Source of the DNA: Candidatus Methanophaga sp. GoMg3.2
GTDB taxonomy: Archaea > Halobacteriota > Syntropharchaeia > Alkanophagales > Methanospirareceae
Direction of reading: 5' to 3'
Assembly: GCA_013180565.1 (NCBI GenBank)
Contig: QBUN01000380.1
Location: 1 to 11,931, forward strand
DNA length: 11,931 nt
Below are positions 9,879 through 11,931 of the stretch, one piece after another. Position 1 is the first letter of the stretch; every line of letters begins with the position of its first letter. The translations under genes and the position numbers were made by a program. A model generated the notes under the pieces. It saw only the letters and a program-made list of their open reading frames with translations. It ran no database searches and was not told the DNA's origin.

Positions 9879-10214
9879 TCACGTCCCATTTTCTGGCACA
9901 TAGATCACTTCTCCAGTTTCTAACCGGTACGCAATCCCTAATTTATGACCTTGACCGCCAGCCAGTTCTTCTGTCATGTTCATCACCTTAATCTCCTCCC
10001 CTTTTTTGATAATCACCTGCATGTTCTCTTTTCCGGGATTCTTCACGATTGTTATGTCGGCAGATGGGTTCAAGAGTTCAGGCACATTCGCTGAAAATAC
10101 CAGTGCAATAAGGAGTGCAACTGCAAAGACCATTGCTGCGTCAAACAGGTTCGCCACCCCACCCAGCGGGTCCTCCTCCTCATCCAGCATTAACCGCCTT
10201 CTCCGCCTTCTCAT
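9879..10214 (-). CDS. DUF2149 protein, ExbD/MotB-like single-helix subunit
   Basis: A 111-residue protein with the marks of DUF2149: a short Arg-rich cytoplasmic start, then LDEEEDPLGGVANLFD leading into one membrane helix (about 24-44, LFDAAMVFAVALLIALVFSA), then a small domain of about 65 residues outside. The start ATG has GGAGGT six bases upstream and overlaps the stop of the ExbB-like gene in ATGA. Asp25 sits at the mouth of the helix, where ExbD and MotB carry their essential proton- or ion-binding aspartate. Together with its ExbB/MotA-like neighbour, I infer that it forms the stator-type ion channel's second subunit and transmits force to an outside partner, most simply the CobN-like proteins. 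Family membership is recognised from sequence memory; the ExbD-like role is inference. Confidence 0.8.
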   Translation of the reverse strand: MRRRRRRLMLDEEEDPLGGVANLFDAAMVFAVALLIALVFSANVPELLNPSADITIVKNPGKENMQVIIKKGEEIKVMNMTEELAGGQGHKLGIAYRLETGEVIYVPENGT

Positions 10215-10828
10215 TTCAATACCTCCACTACGTATTCCATATCACTCAAATCCTGTGTGTACCACCGCTTCTTGACTACTACGATTGCGTACGCGATACC
10301 ACCTGTGAGGAGCCCGAGGACCGTTGTGCTGAACGCAACAACCATATTAGTTGCAAGCTGCTGGATGTCTCCTGAAGTGAGCCCCATTAGTGCAGGTCCT
10401 AGGGGTATCAAGGTACCCATTAATCCAAACATAGGCCCCAGCTTTGCAACTAATCGCGCCTTTTCCAGCTCTTTTGTTATCTTTAGCTCATAGTCCTGAA
10501 GCAACTTCTCCGCTTCGACCGAAAATTTACTCTCCCGTAGTGACTCTACAAGATCGGCGATGAAATTTTTTAGGAGGTCATTGGAGCCACTGGCATTCAG
10601 AACCTCAGCCGCTTTATTATACTCCTGCTTTTGGATATGTTCATGTGCATTTCTACAGCCTGCCTTTAGCTTGGCCATATCCCTGCTTCTCGATGCGTAT
10701 TCTGATAAAAATTGGCCTACGGAAATAAGCGACCAGGCCACCAGACCAAGCAGTATAATAATTACGGGATAGAGCAGCGAATTCGAGATCATAAACATAG
10801 CCCCGATTATGCCAGAAGATGCGTCCAT
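10211..10828 (-). CDS. MotA/TolQ/ExbB-family proton-channel subunit
   Basis: A 205-residue membrane protein with the ExbB/TolQ layout: helix 1 (about 17-38), a charged helical cytoplasmic loop (40-125), then two long helices (about 128-150 and 161-185). The signature of the family is visible in LGPMFGLMGTLIPLGPALMGL at 130-150 (helix 2) and the small-residue helix 3 containing AFSTTVLGLLTGGIAYAIVVV. Family members form pentamers around a dimer of ExbD/MotB-like helices and turn ion flow into mechanical work. The start ATG has GGAGG seven bases upstream; it lies inside the DUF2162-like gene's 3' end (22-base overlap), and its stop overlaps the DUF2149 start. This three-gene coupling suggests fixed stoichiometry. 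Ion used (H+ or Na+) cannot be told. Confidence 0.87.
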   Translation of the reverse strand: MDASSGIIGAMFMISNSLLYPVIIILLGLVAWSLISVGQFLSEYASRSRDMAKLKAGCRNAHEHIQKQEYNKAAEVLNASGSNDLLKNFIADLVESLRESKFSVEAEKLLQDYELKITKELEKARLVAKLGPMFGLMGTLIPLGPALMGLTSGDIQQLATNMVVAFSTTVLGLLTGGIAYAIVVVKKRWYTQDLSDMEYVVEVLK

Positions 10829-11409
10829 TTCTTGCCTCCTTTATTTCGCTTTACTCTTTTGTGCCTATCTATCAGAAATCCAACCCCTATAAGTGATGCC
10901 ATCAATATGAATGAACGAAATAGCATAGGATAATCTATGGAAAACTCCGGGTAGGGTATGCTTTTGGCCTGAATGTACGCTGGTATTATTAAAGGTGATA
11001 ATAGGTAAAATAAACCGAATAAGATCATAACCGATCCAAGTGTGGATGGATTTTTTATTCTTAAAACACCTGCGACCGAAGAAACCGTAAATGCGAATAA
11101 GCAAACACCAAAGAAGAAAATTGCACCTACAATGACTCCTATCCCTAAGTTGTTGATACTGGTGAGTTGAGAGAGCATCAAACAAGCAAGAAATGTTGCT
11201 GTTAAACATACAGGACATGGAATAGAGAGCCATAGGAAAGTCTTCCGCGAAAGGTCATTCGCACGAGAAAGCCATTCTCGCTTCGTTTTTATACCGAAAT
11301 AGACGAGCCCTACTGCGATAATAAGGTGCATTATAACACCGGTTGCAAGGATATTCTGCGTTATATCCGGCGCGATAATACCTACCAAATAGCTTGGATA
11401 CACATTCAA
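10807..11409 (-). CDS. DUF2162-like membrane protein with CPVC motif, probably 5'-truncated
   Basis: The frame encodes 200 residues with about five membrane helices (roughly 20-40, 58-80, 86-112, 124-145, 163-180) and a basic tail. The hallmark is PCPVC at 64-68 at the membrane entry of the second visible helix. It resembles DUF2162 'predicted transporter' proteins, which as I recall run about 230-250 residues with an extra N-terminal helix containing a lysine-glycine motif; that helix is absent here. The only upstream starts are TTG (11409), directly after a stop at 11413-11415 and without a ribosome site, or an internal ATG (residue 27, 11331) with GGTG five bases before it. The upstream DNA codes for another gene on the plus strand. 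Either a shortened protein is made from 11331 or the gene is broken. Known context with ExbB, DUF2149 and CobN-like genes suggests transport or thiol-redox support for the system. Confidence 0.68.
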   Translation of the reverse strand: MNVYPSYLVGIIAPDITQNILATGVIMHLIIAVGLVYFGIKTKREWLSRANDLSRKTFLWLSIPCPVCLTATFLACLMLSQLTSINNLGIGVIVGAIFFFGVCLFAFTVSSVAGVLRIKNPSTLGSVMILFGLFYLLSPLIIPAYIQAKSIPYPEFSIDYPMLFRSFILMASLIGVGFLIDRHKRVKRNKGGKKWTHLLA

Positions 11410-11446
11410 GGCTTATGTTCTTCTCATTGCGAAGCCGGAAGAGAAT

Positions 11447-11689
11447 TTGAGGACGGAACTCGTGGAATTCTTGAGTGCCAGTAGAAATGTAATGAAGATT
11501 CAGCTCCTCTTCGGTAGGTTTGATTTCTTTCTGGAACTCCTTTTTCGGGACAAGGAAGAGATGACGGAATTTTTAAGGCTGATGCAATCCTTTGGCGCTG
11601 TTGAGAGGACGGAGACGTTCATAGTGTATCAAACGATGAAGGATAAACCGGAAGACCCGCTTTTAGTGTGTTTATGCGAAAAGGGTTGA
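11447..11689 (+). CDS. Lrp/AsnC-type ligand-binding (RAM) domain, missing its start
   Basis: The frame is open from 11393 to the TGA at 11687-11689. It reads FKAYVLLIAKPEENL, then FGRFDFFLELLFRDKEEMTEFL, then GAVERTETFIVYQTMKDKPEDPL: a full RAM fold, with the G-x-(F/Y)-D turn and the T-E-T-F-I-V strand. RAM domains bind amino acids or other small effectors and assemble Lrp-type regulators; stand-alone versions exist. The difficulty is the beginning. The first beta strand is encoded before any usable start codon, and the first candidates are TTG at 11447 or ATG at 11492, which would delete part of the fold. A stop (TAG) lies at 11390-11392. No helix-turn-helix domain is encoded upstream, as that DNA is the DUF2162-like gene on the other strand. 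It is probably a 5'-truncated regulator gene. Confidence 0.6.
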   Translation: MRTELVEFLSASRNVMKIQLLFGRFDFFLELLFRDKEEMTEFLRLMQSFGAVERTETFIVYQTMKDKPEDPLLVCLCEKG

Positions 11690-11702
11690 GGAGGACTTTT
11701 TA

Positions 11703-11756
11703 ATGTCAATCGCGTGTATGGAGAACAACACACGGAGGCAGTACCTATTTGGGTAA
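11703..11756 (+). other. Possible 17-codon small ORF with a strong ribosome site
   Basis: ATG at 11703 is preceded, eight bases earlier, by GAGGAGG, which overlaps the stop of the RAM-domain gene. The frame reads MSIACMENNTRRQYLFG and stops inside the palindrome at 11748-11771. The ribosome site is better than that of the RAM gene, but the peptide is too short to judge. It could be a real coupled micro-protein or the relic of a lost gene start. Confidence 0.25.
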
Positions 11757-11771
11757 TAGTTATTACCCAAA
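11748..11771. promoter_or_regulatory. 24-base perfect palindrome, candidate operator
   Basis: Arms TTTGGGTAAT (11748-11757) and ATTACCCAAA (11762-11771) are exact reverse complements around AGTT; counting the inner A/T pair the symmetry is 11 bases per arm. It ends eight bases before a TATA box, so a dimeric regulator here would overlap the BRE region. Alternatively it could form a 10-base RNA stem with a four-base loop, followed eight bases later by T5, as a terminator for the RAM-domain gene. Confidence 0.55.
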
Positions 11772-11777
11772 CAGGGG

Positions 11778-11789
11778 GATTTTTAAAGG
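11778..11789 (+). promoter_or_regulatory. TATA box for the right-end gene
   Basis: ATTTTTAAAGG (11779-11789) follows a purine-rich AGGGGG tract that could act as a BRE. Transcription would begin near 11810, leaving a leader of about 64 bases before the ATG at 11874. Confidence 0.5.
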
Positions 11790-11827
11790 TGTCTTTTTCT
11801 TCATTAGAAAGAGGCGCAAAGAAAAAG

Positions 11828-11866
11828 ATGAAAGTTACGGGTATTGGATGGATGAGTGAAAAGTAA
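11828..11866 (+). other. Possible 12-codon leader peptide ORF
   Basis: MKVTGIGWMSEK followed by TAA, lying wholly in the predicted leader and ending eight bases before the next start codon. There is no clear ribosome site (only AGAGG 14 bases upstream). It may be chance; it has no run of one amino acid typical of attenuators. Confidence 0.15.
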
Positions 11867-11873
11867 TTAATAT

Positions 11874-11931
11874 ATGACAGAGCCAAATATTACCATTGCA
11901 TTGGGTGTGCTCACGGGTGTAGCAATATTAG
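11874..11931 (+). CDS. Start of a membrane protein, cut by the window edge
   Basis: Nineteen codons are present: MTEPNITIALGVLTGVAIL, then the window ends. After a short polar start the sequence is an uninterrupted hydrophobic, glycine-containing segment, as in the first helix of a multi-pass transporter or channel protein, with an N-I-T sequon before it. It has its own TATA box and a leader holding a palindromic operator candidate. No convincing ribosome site precedes it (AGTAATTAAT). The family cannot be named from 19 residues. It is noteworthy that a first helix like this is what the DUF2162-like gene lacks, but that link is only speculation. Confidence 0.45.
   Translation, partial: MTEPNITIALGVLTGVAIL

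Noticed and set aside
11629..11886. Minus-strand frame of 85 codons at the right end
   Set aside because: It runs through the RAM gene's end, the palindrome and the TATA box of the plus-strand gene, and shows no ribosome site or family resemblance.

Overview
The window looks archaeal, most likely from a euryarchaeal methanogen or methanotroph-type lineage (Methanosarcinales/ANME-like). This is an inference from four things: archaeal promoter elements (TATA-like boxes about 25-40 bases before genes), GGAGG/GGTGA ribosome sites, secreted proteins crowded with N-x-S/T glycosylation sequons and ending in a C-terminal membrane anchor, and the family combination CobN-like + MotA/TolQ/ExbB + DUF2149 + DUF2162. 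The exact lineage cannot be fixed from the sequence alone.

Layout, read along the minus strand (right to left), which carries nearly everything. A three-gene block comes first: a DUF2162-like membrane protein with a CPVC motif (10807-11409), an ExbB/TolQ/MotA-like proton-channel subunit (10211-10828) and a small DUF2149 protein with one membrane helix (9879-10214). These genes overlap one another. After a 186-base gap with its own promoter come two giant, overlapping, tandem CobN/ChlH-like proteins: copy A (5067-9692) and copy B (451-5070). A 54-residue small protein follows (275-439). A terminator-like hairpin and a new promoter then precede the first 59 codons of an unrelated secreted protein (1-178). 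On the plus strand at the right end lie a lone Lrp/AsnC ligand-binding (RAM) domain lacking its beginning, a strong palindrome next to a TATA box, and the first 19 codons of a membrane protein that runs out of the window.

How the genes may work together: both CobN-like proteins have an N-terminal signal segment and a single C-terminal anchor, so their large chelatase domains should sit outside the cytoplasm, where no ATP and no AAA+ ChlI/ChlD motor is available. The adjacent ExbB-like and DUF2149 proteins resemble the ExbB/ExbD or MotA/MotB ion-driven pair. I propose an ion-motive-force-driven surface system that handles a metallo-tetrapyrrole (cobalt, nickel or haem type), inserting or removing metal or passing the compound inward, with DUF2162 as a transport or redox partner. 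Copy A keeps the canonical metal-chelatase motif [14 protein letters not shown]. Copy B has lost both histidines of it and a second conserved motif in an otherwise intact frame, so it may be a structural or binding partner. The ends of the two copies are nearly identical in DNA while their middles have diverged, which suggests gene conversion.

The right end is structurally suspicious. The DUF2162 gene and the RAM-domain gene meet head to head at about 11390-11410, and both appear to lack their 5' ends, as expected of a deletion, inversion or assembly breakpoint.
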